Source: Jackrogersella multiformis (lineage: Eukaryota > Ascomycota > Sordariomycetes > Xylariales > Hypoxylaceae). From it: a stretch of 64,000 nt of DNA. The position numbers and the translations under genes were made by a program. The notes beneath the pieces are model-generated. The model ran no database searches. It had not been told where the DNA came from and saw only the letters and a program-made list of their open reading frames with translations. Within the stretch, counting starts at the first letter, position 1; every line of letters starts with the position of its first letter. The stretch spans positions 992,001 through 1,056,000 of the forward strand of contig CADCXD010000007.1 in assembly GCA_902806575.1 (NCBI GenBank), in the 5' to 3' direction. Shown here piece by piece: positions 10,955-20,148 of the stretch.

Positions 10955-12772
10955 ATGGCCCAGGACGGACGTAAGGCCCCAGATGGGCGCAAGAGGATTC
11001 TTGTTGTAGGCGCCGGTGCTGCTGGGTATGACTTAAATTAACTCCCAAACACCTTTCTAATCTAATAAACAGAATCTAGTATGTCTACAGCATATCACCT
11101 ATCACAACACGCGGATAAATTCGACGTAATCCTCATAGATGCCGTTGACTATTGTGGAGGGCAAGCATTCTCTATCCCACTAGACAAGAATCGCCATGGG
11201 GCATCGTGGTGTAACCAAGGAGTCCAGGGTGGCTCATACATTTTTCACCACACAATGACGATGTTTCATCGACAAGGCTTCCATGCCGATCCGGTGAATC
11301 TCCAGGTATCCTTTGGCAAAGACGAGGCTTTCTGGTCCAACGTGTTCCCCGCTCAACTACTAGCTCGGCACGAGAAGGAAATCAGACGCTTTCCGATGAT
11401 GTTAAAGTTGATACGATGGTTTGAAATATTCTTCGCCCTTCTTCCGCTCAAGCTTGTCTTTAGTCTATTCAGGTTCTCTAAAGAGTTCACTAACACCATC
11501 GCTCTACCTATGACGGCCCTGTTTCTGGGGACGGGAAATGCCACGCCTGATGTCCCTGCGATCATGTTTGAGCGGCTATGTACTTCGCCAACGTACGGGA
11601 TGTGGTATGGTCCTGACGAAAACACCTTCGTCATCAATAAACCTCCGATGGTTGTATTCCCCAACCTTTCCGAATTTTACGGCACCTGGAAGAAGGACCT
11701 TATCTTGCGCGGCGTGACGGTTCGCTTATCTACGGAACTCGTGGAAATCGTTCAACGGGATGATCGTGGGGTGATCGTCAGGCTCAAGTCACGTACTCCT
11801 ATGCCAGACGGACATAATCCCACCGGCGGCGATCCTGACGCTCCACTTGACGAAGAAGTGTATGACGAGATCGTGATGTGCTGCTTAGCGGACACTGCGA
11901 AGAAGCTGCTAGGTCGGACGGCAACTTGGAGGGAAAAGAGAGTGTTAGGGTCAGCCAAGTTTAGTGATGATATTACGATCACTCACAACGATGCCGATTA
12001 CATGAAGAAGCATTATGAAAACTTCTATCGGGAGGACCTGGCCGTAGCCAAAATAAACGGTGTCGACCAAACCTCGCGTCTGAACTATGCAGAGAGTAAC
12101 TTTCGGCCAATGTACTACATTAAGATGTATCCCGAAGACAAGTCGAAACTCGAGATGTGCTTCGACACGACGAACTACCAAAGCCAGTTTCCGGAAAAGG
12201 TGCCGTTCGAACAGCACGTGTTCCAGACTATCTACCTGAACAAAGACCGTGACAAGAAACTATGGACAGACCATGAGATCAGAGAGGACAGAATCATTCG
12301 GAAGGATTGGTGGCATCAGCTCTGCCACAGCTACACGCATTATCTCTTTGTCGTGCCCTGGATGATGTTTCTCCAAGCTCGAAACCACACCCGCTTTGCG
12401 GCCTCCTGGACATTAGTCAACGCCCACGAGGTCGCAGTCATATCTGGCATTGCTGCCGCTGTGGACATCGGTGCCGGGTATCCCGAGGACCTCGAAAACG
12501 ACAAGTTTGCCTTTCTGTGTTTCCGGCTCTACTACCTCCTTGCGTACGGCAAGTGGCACAGACGCAGATACACCAAAAAGGAAAGGGAGCCTGCAACGGT
12601 TACGCAGGCTGCGAAGGAAGGGATTGGCTGGGCAACGGGGCTCTACGGCAGCGTATACGAAGGCCCCGGAGTGTCCAAGACGGAACGGCAGACGTGGAAA
12701 GAGGAGACCAGGAAAGGAGCTAGCACCGAAAACCTGGCCCCTGGAAATGCACCCGGGAGGAGTCAACCATGA
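10955..12772 (+). CDS. FAD/NAD(P)-binding oxidoreductase (NAD(P)-binding Rossmann-like, amine-oxidase-related)
   Basis: Two exons: 10955-11025 and 11080-12772, 587 residues. The 54-nt intron (GTATGA...CTAG) splits the dinucleotide-binding loop. Joining restores RILVVGAGAAG followed by MSTAYHLSQH, the GxGxxG-type Rossmann fingerprint at about residues 15-24, with an acidic residue after the second strand (ILIDA) where FAD ribose is bound. The long exon alone would begin at an internal Met and lose the FAD motif, so the first exon is well supported. The GGQAFSIPLDK and GVQGGSYIFHHTM segments that follow are typical of fungal members of this flavoprotein superfamily. The C-terminal half is Trp/Tyr-rich (KDWWHQLCHSYTHYL) with possible membrane-associated stretches (FAASWTLVNAHEVAVISGIAAAVDI). 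Substrate is unknown. Neighbouring genes give no pathway context. Confidence 0.85.
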
Positions 12773-13416
12773 AACTGGCCGTTCGAGAGGTCGGTCCAGC
12801 CACAATATACAACAGTGTCCGTATATCAAGAAACGTCGTAAAGCCTCGGAACGCCACGAATACAACTCTCGTACGTTAAAAGTATGGTTCGAAATGCAAT
12901 AATACAAATCGGGATACTACCTTCTTAACTGTCATGAAAACACGCGTCTCAGCTATGCATTGCCTCGGCTCCGCCTTGATTTCAGCTCTCGCCTACTGGG
13001 TAGAAATCTCGAGAGCCTCAATACTATAGTATACAAAGAAATAAAAGCAATTAGTTAATCTATACTAAGTTGTCCAGCTAGCAAATTCACGGTCTAGGCG
13101 GCCTCCATATTTTATGTGGATATTGGTCCATTGTATAACTCGTGTTCTTTTTGGAAACTCGTGTCTTGCAGTTACTATCTTGTATACCTAGGTAGTTTAT
13201 ACCTACCCCCTACATACCCCCTTTTGGCTATACCGGGGCTATACAAAAGGCTGTCAGCAGCTGTCAGCTTCCTACCTTGTGGGGCCAGATGTCCGAATAA
13301 GAATCAACAGGTGTCAGCAGAGCCACCCGCTAATTTAAGGCTAGTCTGACTCATCATGGGTTTCATTGACGAGTGAGAGGGATATATTCGACTATAGAAC
13401 CACATATCGACCCAAC
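12773..13416. other. Intergenic spacer
   Basis: Nothing coding is supported. One ACCTAGGT copy lies at 13186-13193 beside ATACCTACC repeats. The final ~100 bases precede the acetyltransferase start. Confidence 0.55.
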
Positions 13417-14001
13417 ATGGAGCCTCGTCATACAATAATGGCTTCCTCCACGCCGCGACCTCTGCCAATAGACATAAGGCCCATTTCGGCAGCTCAGACC
13501 TACGCCTTACGACAGGAAGTTCTCTGGCCCAACAAACCTCTCTCTTACGTGCAGCTGCCCGACGACGTCGCCGGTCAGCACTTCGGAGCTTTTATCAATC
13601 GCGGGATTACCAACGACGACAGCGACGATCGCAGCAGCACGAACGGCGGCGGCCACCACAGCAGCAGCAGCAGCAGCAGCGATAGCAAAAATGATGATAG
13701 CAAGAGCCTCAACTCCCAAGAGCCCGTGAGCATCATCTCGCTATTCGTCGACGGCTCGAGTGGCGAAGCACGTTTTCGCAAATTCGCCACGGCGCCGGCC
13801 TGGCAGGGCAAAGGCGTGGGGTCCGCGCTGCTGGCGTATACCATCGAGGCGGCCGCTACGAAAGGCGCCACGAGTATCTGGTGCGACGCTCGCCAGAGCA
13901 CCCTGGGCTTCTACCGGCGCTTCGGGATGGGCGGTGAGGAGGGCGAGGTATTCTTCAAGGGCGAGGAACCTTACCTTCGTATGTCGAGGGCGCTGCCCTG
14001 A
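13417..14001 (+). CDS. GNAT-family N-acetyltransferase with a Ser/Asp-rich insertion
   Basis: 194 residues from the first in-frame ATG (13417); the frame is open further 5' but without an earlier ATG. An alternative ATG eight codons in begins MASSTPRPLP. The fold runs IRPISAAQTYALRQEVLWPNKP (N-terminal strand and helix), a FRKFATAPAWQGKGVGSALL segment near 119-138 that is the acetyl-CoA-binding motif A (Q-G-K-G-V-G), then ATSIWCDARQSTLGFYRRFGM, the conserved last strands of GNAT proteins. Between the first and second strand groups (about 66-100) sits a low-complexity insertion with seven consecutive Ser encoded by an AGC run. Function is acetyl transfer from acetyl-CoA to an unidentified amine or small molecule. 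No intron is needed. Confidence 0.85.
   Translation: MEPRHTIMASSTPRPLPIDIRPISAAQTYALRQEVLWPNKPLSYVQLPDDVAGQHFGAFINRGITNDDSDDRSSTNGGGHHSSSSSSSDSKNDDSKSLNSQEPVSIISLFVDGSSGEARFRKFATAPAWQGKGVGSALLAYTIEAAATKGATSIWCDARQSTLGFYRRFGMGGEEGEVFFKGEEPYLRMSRALP
13657..13684 (+). repeat. AGC trinucleotide repeat encoding polyserine
   Basis: A run of AGC codons (CACAGCAGCAGCAGC...) inside the acetyltransferase gene codes for seven serines in a row. Being in frame, length changes would alter only the linker, so it is a candidate polymorphic coding microsatellite. Confidence 0.8.
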
Positions 14002-14053
14002 GGGAGAGTGAGAGCGAGAGAGATAGGTTTTTTTTTTGGTCGGGCTCGGTCTG

Positions 14054-14074
14054 CCTAGGTAGGTAGGTAGGTAG
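14054..14074 (+). repeat. TAGG tetranucleotide microsatellite
   Basis: CCTAGGTAGGTAGGTAGGTAG: four to five consecutive TAGG units starting from a CCTAGG core, directly downstream of the acetyltransferase stop. It is the longest pure run of the CCTA/TAGG motif that is scattered in spacers across the window. Confidence 0.8.
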
Positions 14075-14428
14075 CCTGGTCTGGTCTGGCCGCAGGGGGT
14101 GGGGCTATGAGGAGACATGGAGGGAGGGCGGCTATGCCCTTGCCCTTGCCCTATGCTCCCGGGCGAAGGAGTGCAATTAGACGCGCTTTCGCACCCAAGG
14201 CTCACGAGACCACCGGGCAGCCAATGAGCCGGGCTCGCACGTCCTGGGAGCGGATGATTGGGAGGAGGACGAGGAGGACGAGGAGGCCGCCGCGGACAGC
14301 GCCGTCCTGCCCTGTCGTTCGAAACAAATAGACGATCCCCCGCGTTTCCCGTCGGGGACGCGTGCGGCACGGAAACAATCAGACAATCAGACAGACAAAC
14401 AAGCAAGACAACCCTAGAGTTAGTTAGG

Positions 14429-14450
14429 CGATGCGATGCGATGCGATGCA
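14429..14450 (+). repeat. GATGC pentanucleotide repeat
   Basis: Four tandem copies of GATGC (GCGATGCGATGCGATGCGATGC). A simple short tandem repeat in non-coding DNA with no evident role. Confidence 0.8.
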
Positions 14451-15664
14451 CGCTAGAAACATGGTAGAAACCTGCCTATCCTGATCAAGCCGGCTTCCCG
14501 CTGTTAGCCAGGGCGGCCTCGTCGTCCCCTGATTTCCATGCTTTTCCAAATTGCCGATGACGTACTCGGCTTTCGGATTTCGCACTGCTTGGTGCTTCTC
14601 GCGTAGCCGAGCACGATAATGGCCATTCTGGCATTTTCCCTTGGAGCCTAAGGTGATACAGTGCTTCGCGCGAGAAAAAGGGGGGGCTGGTATGTACCAT
14701 ATGTACTATACGTACCGTACGTATACATATGTAGTCCATAGGTAGTCCATAGGCAGTCCATAGGTAGACCACATGAAAATAGATCACGTGCAGCACAGAC
14801 GAAGATGTTTTGGTCCTGGAGCGTTTGTGAATGCGAATGGTATTGGTCTACGATGATCGTTGACATGGCAAATACTTGGTACATTATACATTACATTGGC
14901 GCTACTGCCATGCAAGTTGATGTGTATTCTTACTTGACGGCTTTCGAGTTAGCTATAAGTTAGTATAGTGTCTAGGTAGCTATAAGACACAGTGTAGATC
15001 TGGAGGACGGAGCCCCCTTTTCTATGGCATAACGATAAATCGACAACTCCGGTATGAACTAGTAGGAACTACACTAGTATGAACTGGTCTGCTGGTATGG
15101 ATGATTTCCAGCTCTCCACATACGCAATGTTTTATGCAGCATTGCCTATCGGAACAATGTTTATGAGGAAATCATAAGAAAATCAAATAATTAATGCACG
15201 AAACGCCACGCAACGCAAGCCCTGCTGTCTTGTCGTTGTACCCCTACCCAAGAATCTGGGAACTTGGAAAGAGTTATTTATGTACGCTATGTATGCTCGG
15301 CAATCAATCGATAGACGCTGCGATCTCGATGTTCTCGATGCTGGCTTGTCTATCATGTTGAAAACCTGTTCTCACCTAGCAATACATATATGGTGTGCCT
15401 GCTGTAGTCATTTGTAAGACATTATTTTTTTAGTCGTCCAAAGAACTGAACTACGTTGATCAAGTGATTGTCACCCGTACGCTAATGGAAAATCGCCAGT
15501 GAGACCTTCAACGCAACAGTGCGACAGTATGGTACGCATTCGTGCTTCTTCATAAATAAAGAATTAATTAATTCCACTAGATTAATAAGTTCATGATTCA
15601 TCGATGGAGCACAGTGCAGATTTCATAAGTTATTTTAGTACTTACTAAAGTTAAGATATAATAA

Positions 15665-15725
15665 ATATAGCAGATATAGTAAATATAGTAAATATAGTAA
15701 ATATAGTAAATATAGTAAATATAAT
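15665..15725 (+). repeat. Nine-base AT-rich minisatellite
   Basis: At least five perfect tandem copies of TATAGTAAA, flanked by degenerate copies (ATATAGCAG before, TATAATTAA after). It lies in an AT-rich spacer more than 1.6 kb from any gene. The perfect phase of the core and decayed edges are typical of a minisatellite that evolves by slippage or unequal exchange. Confidence 0.85.
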
Positions 15726-17346
15726 TAATATGGATAATAAAAAAAACACGAGTCACGATGCTCTAGGCATCTACCTACGTTGCTAACCGCTATGCTAAAT
15801 GGGCGCCCGCTCTGCCAACGGGAAAATTTCAATCGGACTATCACGACTATCAGGGGCGCTGGGTGGGCGATCCGTCGCATTGTCCACTGGAAAAGCCGAG
15901 CCTGCCAGGTTAGTCGCCCGGGTCGCCCTAGGTTGACACAACCCTAGGTTGACAACACAATTGACGACTCAATATGGGCGAGACGGGGGCGTGTCGCACT
16001 GAAAATAACCTCGAAACAGATCGAAAGTGGCCCGTACGGTTCCCTCGGGCGTACGGTTGGCTCGTTTGAAATGCAGCAGTGTCCAATCCTATATAAATCA
16101 ATGCGAGTCTAGCCTAGAGCCGGCCCGCGTGCGACTGCGAAGGGAACATTTAGGAACATCAGGAACACCAGACTGGCTGCCGCTTAGCGCATAGTCCGTA
16201 GCCCTCGGGTGTGCAAATGAAGAAAATTAATCATTAATCCATGGACGAGGTAAATAATTGCAAAAGCAAGCAAAATTGATAGGCGAAGTAGGGAATTGTA
16301 GGGCAGAAGAGACCTAAAGACGTCATTAGCCAGCGAAGAATTGCGTACGATTGTTTCCTTAATTGTGATAGAGACGCGGAGTGGTCGAGAATTTTATTCA
16401 TTAACTTATGACTTGGCAAATGGGTGGCGAAATAGAGGATAAGGGATAGGGGGGTGGGGTGGCATCCATTACATCCATCACACCCATCATAGTGGCATCC
16501 GTAGTCACCTGGCTATGGGACCAATCATCTTACACGGATGCATGAGTGCCCAACGTTGGGCATGTGAGCATCTTGATCCAACTGATCCAACTGAGCCAAC
16601 CTCTGTGTTCACCAGGTACAACTTTGCATGTAGTGTAGGCAGGTTGTAGAACTCTTGTACGCCTCTCCTCCAAGGCTTCAGGGCTTCAGGGCTTGAAGCA
16701 TCTACGCTACTGTGTGCCTATGCTGCCATCCATGGATGTATGTACACTTTGCTACCTAGCCTCTAGGGCTTGCTAGGCAGGTATTTTTCTTTTCTTTTTT
16801 TATTATTATTTATCTATGCTATTTTTTCACCACCGGGCCCCGTTGGGCATACGTTCCTGATACCCATTGGGCGCCTCGCGGTGAGTCAGGTAGGTACAGC
16901 AAAATTCCCTTGCAGACGGACCCGGGGATGGCATCCTGGTAAGCACGCGGTTGCGCAGTCTCGCAGGTCTTGCAGGTCTCGTAGTCATTCCAACTGCAGC
17001 TAGATCATTCTGTCATCTTCACACCCACCGTATCAGGAAACCCTGGCTCTGTTCATTCAAGTACCCGTCAGCCTTCCCTTTGTGGTGTCTCCTGATCCTC
17101 ACTTAAGGAAAAGTCGACAACAAAAACTACTCTAGCCCTACCCTACCGTTTGCCTCACCTTGTCTCATACAGTCCTAGACAACAAAACCCTAACCAAGCC
17201 CATCGAAATGATCCATTTCCACACTACTTCTTCTCCAATTCAAAATACTGTATCAACATCACCAAACCGGACACCTTTCTCAACAGCACTAACCTACCAA
17301 TTCCACCCAGAATACGACAAACTTCAACTACGCCGAGCGAGGCAGC

Positions 17347-20148
17347 ATGGACGTAAGAACGAGCCGACCCATGGATCGGTCCTTTGCTATGCCGGGCGGG
17401 TTCCCAACATATGGTGAACGGCCCCGGGAATTATCACGCCCTCGGGAATTGTCACGCCCCCGGGAATTGTCACGGCCCCCCACATCAACGAGAGAGTCAG
17501 AAACAGAGACATCTCCCAGCCGGGCACCGACGACAGCATCACAGACCACAGGCCCTCTCAGAGGTATCCTGAAGAACTCTACCAAGAATTCCACCACATC
17601 TATAGCCTCCGCGAAGCCGAATCCCCTTGCTGCACGCTTCTACAGAGTCTCTAGACCTGAGCAGCAGCAGCAGTACCCGGTCACGGCACCTCAATCGCCC
17701 ACCTACCCTTCAGATAGTGAGAGGTACTTCGACACAGACTCCCAGTCCGCTTCGTCGGACCTCTCAATAAACACTCAAGCCACCAGCGTCATATCCGACG
17801 CCACTCTACCACCGAAGCCGTCCAAGCCTTCGACACAGGTGAAGCATGTCCGTCACGTGCCGCCGGCGAACCGGGTAAGGACACGGCCACGGACTAAGTC
17901 GGTATCGTCGTCGTCGGAAGTGACGAAGCCTCCAGTCCCGGAGAAGAAGAGGACAGTGCACATCGAATTCGTCCCGTCGACGCAAGGTTCCGCTCATTCC
18001 CAGGCCCCTCCTCAGTCCCAAGCACTCCAGCTCGCTCGGAAGTCGGACAAAGACCTCCTGTATAAGATCGAGCTGCTGGAGTCGGAAACTGACACCCTCC
18101 GCAAGGAGCGTAGCAGACTGAACAGGGACCTCGATAACGTCTCGGTGCAACTGTCCACCAGGGGGCACGAGAACAATGAGATCGTGCGGATCCTGAACCT
18201 CGAGCGGAGCTCTAAGGAAATCATGCTCAGGGATCTCGAGGAGCAACGACAGATCGCCGACGAGCTCCGGAGCAACTACCAATTGCAACAGGGCATGCTG
18301 GTAGATTTGGAGAGAGAGCGAGACAGCCTGAGGCACGATAGAGACGGCCTCGAGAGCGAGCTCACCAGGCTCGAGAAGGAGTTGGCAGACCGAGACACCG
18401 CTCAAAGGCAACACGAGGAGGCACTCCGACATGACATCAACAACTTGGAGTCCGCCACAGCGAACTTCGAGAGACAGATCGGCTCTCGCAACAAGGAAGT
18501 CAAGGAGCTAAACATCGAAATAAAGGAACTCAATAACGAACTCAGGGAACTTGACCACGAAGTCAAGGAACTAACATCGGAGAGGGACTCGGCCAGGGTC
18601 CAGTCCGCCCAGTTCCAAGCCAGGGTGCATGCTCTGGAGATCGACAGCGCCCCCTTCATCGAAGAGAAGAAAGCATTCGAGCAGGAAAAGGCGGCCCTCG
18701 AGAAGGAGCAGGGAAAGCTACGCGGCCAGATCGAAGGGCTCGAAAGCGAGAAGACCCTCCTGGAGGAGCAACTCAAAGGCTTCGGGCAGGTGATCGAATC
18801 TCTCAAGACGTATGTCGCGACGCTCGAGTCCGACAAGCAAACGCTGGAGAAGGACGCCGAGTCGGTGAAGGCCGGCAGGGAAGAACTCGAGAAGCTGCTC
18901 GAAGCCGCCCGGTCCGACAAGAGCGAACTCCAAGGCCAGCTCGACGCCGCCAAGGCCGCCAGAGACGACCTCGAGAAACAGCTCGAGGCGACGAGAGACG
19001 ATCTCCAGAAGCAGCTTGCGACCGCCAAGACCGACCTCGAGCAGCAGCTCGAAGCCACCAAGGACGACCTGGGCAAGCAGCTGGAGAGCTCCAAACAGGA
19101 GCTCGACCAAAAAGCCGCAGACTTCCAGGCGACCCTCGACGACAAGCAGTCGCAGATCGACGGCCTCATCACCGAGGTGGCCGGGTCCAAGGACGCCAAC
19201 GTCGCGTTAGCGTCCCAGCGCCTGGCCCTCGACACCGAACTCACCAACGTGCGAGCCAACCTGGCAACCGCGGAGACGGAGCTCGGCCAGATGCGGGAGC
19301 AGAACAAGACGCTCGAGTCGGAGAAGGACGCGCTGACGACCCGCGCCGCCGACCTGTCCAAAGTCAACGACGACCTCGAGAAGCTCCGCCACGAGCACGC
19401 GGGCCTGGAAGCCAAGTCCAAGGGCCTCGAGGCCGACGTCTCGAAGCACCAGGACGCGGCGGCGGCGCTGCAGGAGGACAAGGCCAAGCTCGCGGCCAGC
19501 GTCAAGGACCTCGAGTCGGGCTCGGGCTACGCGAAGCTCAGCTCGGACAAGAGCGCGCTGGAGGGCAGCGTGCAGGACCTCGAGGGCAAGGTCGCCGCGC
19601 TCGCGCAGGAGAAGTCGGACCTCGAAGCCAAGACCAGCGACCTGCAGACGGAAGCGGCCAAGGTGGCGCCGCTCACGCAGGAGAAAGCCGAGCTCGAAGC
19701 CAGCCTCGCCTCCAAGTCCAAGGACCTGCAGTCGGAGACCGAGAGGGCGGCGGCGCTGGCGCAGGAGAAGACCGGCCTGGAGGCGCGGCTCGGGGACCTG
19801 CAGGCGGAGGCGGACAGGGTGCCGGTGCTGTCGGAGCAGGTGCGGCAGCTGACGGCGCGGCTGGAGGCTGTGATGCAGCAGCTGACGACGGCGAACGCGG
19901 AGCGCACGCTGGCGGGCGCGCAGGTGCAGGAGCTGCAGGCGCACATGGGCAAGCTCCAGCAGCACCAGCAGCAGCAGCAGCAGGGCCGGCCCAAGTCGCG
20001 CAGCAACTCGCGCGCGCCCAAGCGCCAGAGCCGGTCGCCCGCCTCGCCGTCCACCAGCCTCGTCTTCGTCCGCGACTCCTCCAGCCGCGGCGGCGTCTAC
20101 GTCACCACCCGCGAGGCGCTGAAGGAGCGGGACCGCTCGCCGTCGTGA
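17347..20148 (+). CDS. Long coiled-coil protein of unknown function
   Basis: A single 933-codon ORF. Residues 1-230 are low-complexity and basic: a triplicated PRELSR motif near 27-44, Ser/Thr/Pro-rich stretches, and a short RGILKN motif near 73-78. Residues ~230-860 are a nearly continuous coiled coil rich in Glu, Leu, Lys and Asp with heptad spacing, including near-repeats of the type L-E-x-Q-L-E-A-T-x-D-D-L-x-K-Q. The tail (860-933) has a glutamine run, a basic KSRSNSRAPKRQSRSP patch and a conserved-looking end with GGVYVTTREALKERDRSPS. Such proteins act as cytoskeletal, septal or spindle-pole tethers in fungi, but the coiled coil alone does not define the role. GC content rises markedly towards the 3' half. 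Start chosen as the first ATG; MDRSFAMPGG nine codons in is an alternative. Confidence 0.8.
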   Translation: MDVRTSRPMDRSFAMPGGFPTYGERPRELSRPRELSRPRELSRPPTSTRESETETSPSRAPTTASQTTGPLRGILKNSTKNSTTSIASAKPNPLAARFYRVSRPEQQQQYPVTAPQSPTYPSDSERYFDTDSQSASSDLSINTQATSVISDATLPPKPSKPSTQVKHVRHVPPANRVRTRPRTKSVSSSSEVTKPPVPEKKRTVHIEFVPSTQGSAHSQAPPQSQALQLARKSDKDLLYKIELLESETDTLRKERSRLNRDLDNVSVQLSTRGHENNEIVRILNLERSSKEIMLRDLEEQRQIADELRSNYQLQQGMLVDLERERDSLRHDRDGLESELTRLEKELADRDTAQRQHEEALRHDINNLESATANFERQIGSRNKEVKELNIEIKELNNELRELDHEVKELTSERDSARVQSAQFQARVHALEIDSAPFIEEKKAFEQEKAALEKEQGKLRGQIEGLESEKTLLEEQLKGFGQVIESLKTYVATLESDKQTLEKDAESVKAGREELEKLLEAARSDKSELQGQLDAAKAARDDLEKQLEATRDDLQKQLATAKTDLEQQLEATKDDLGKQLESSKQELDQKAADFQATLDDKQSQIDGLITEVAGSKDANVALASQRLALDTELTNVRANLATAETELGQMREQNKTLESEKDALTTRAADLSKVNDDLEKLRHEHAGLEAKSKGLEADVSKHQDAAAALQEDKAKLAASVKDLESGSGYAKLSSDKSALEGSVQDLEGKVAALAQEKSDLEAKTSDLQTEAAKVAPLTQEKAELEASLASKSKDLQSETERAAALAQEKTGLEARLGDLQAEADRVPVLSEQVRQLTARLEAVMQQLTTANAERTLAGAQVQELQAHMGKLQQHQQQQQQGRPKSRSNSRAPKRQSRSPASPSTSLVFVRDSSSRGGVYVTTREALKERDRSPS
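17426..17482 (+). repeat. Triplicated 18-base coding repeat (PRELSR)
   Basis: Three tandem 18-base units of the form CCCCGGGAATTGTCACG encode PRELSR three times in the N-terminal region of the coiled-coil protein. The copies differ at only a few, mostly third-position bases, consistent with a recent in-frame duplication. Confidence 0.85.

Larger units (their letters stand above)
14002..17346. other. Intergenic spacer, about 3.3 kb, rich in short tandem repeats
   Basis: No gene is supported. Visible structure includes a TAGG run at 14054-14074, a GACGAGGAG purine repeat near 14265-14290, a GATGC run near 14430-14450, palindromic TATGTACTATACGTACCGTACGTATACATATG near 14700-14730, and the nonamer minisatellite at 15665-15720. 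ORFs here of up to 236 codons are antisense to the acetyltransferase or lie in these repeats, so they were not called. The last ~600 bases are the likely promoter/5' UTR of the coiled-coil gene. Confidence 0.6.

Noticed and set aside
13741..14451. 236-codon minus-strand ORF over the acetyltransferase
   Set aside because: The plus frame has a clear GNAT motif; the antisense frame is Pro/Arg-rich without a domain.
18402..19505. Long antisense ORF (367 codons) opposite the coiled-coil gene
   Set aside because: Ser/Arg/Leu-rich mirror of a GC-rich, Glu/Leu-rich coiled-coil frame; no domain, so it is a shadow.
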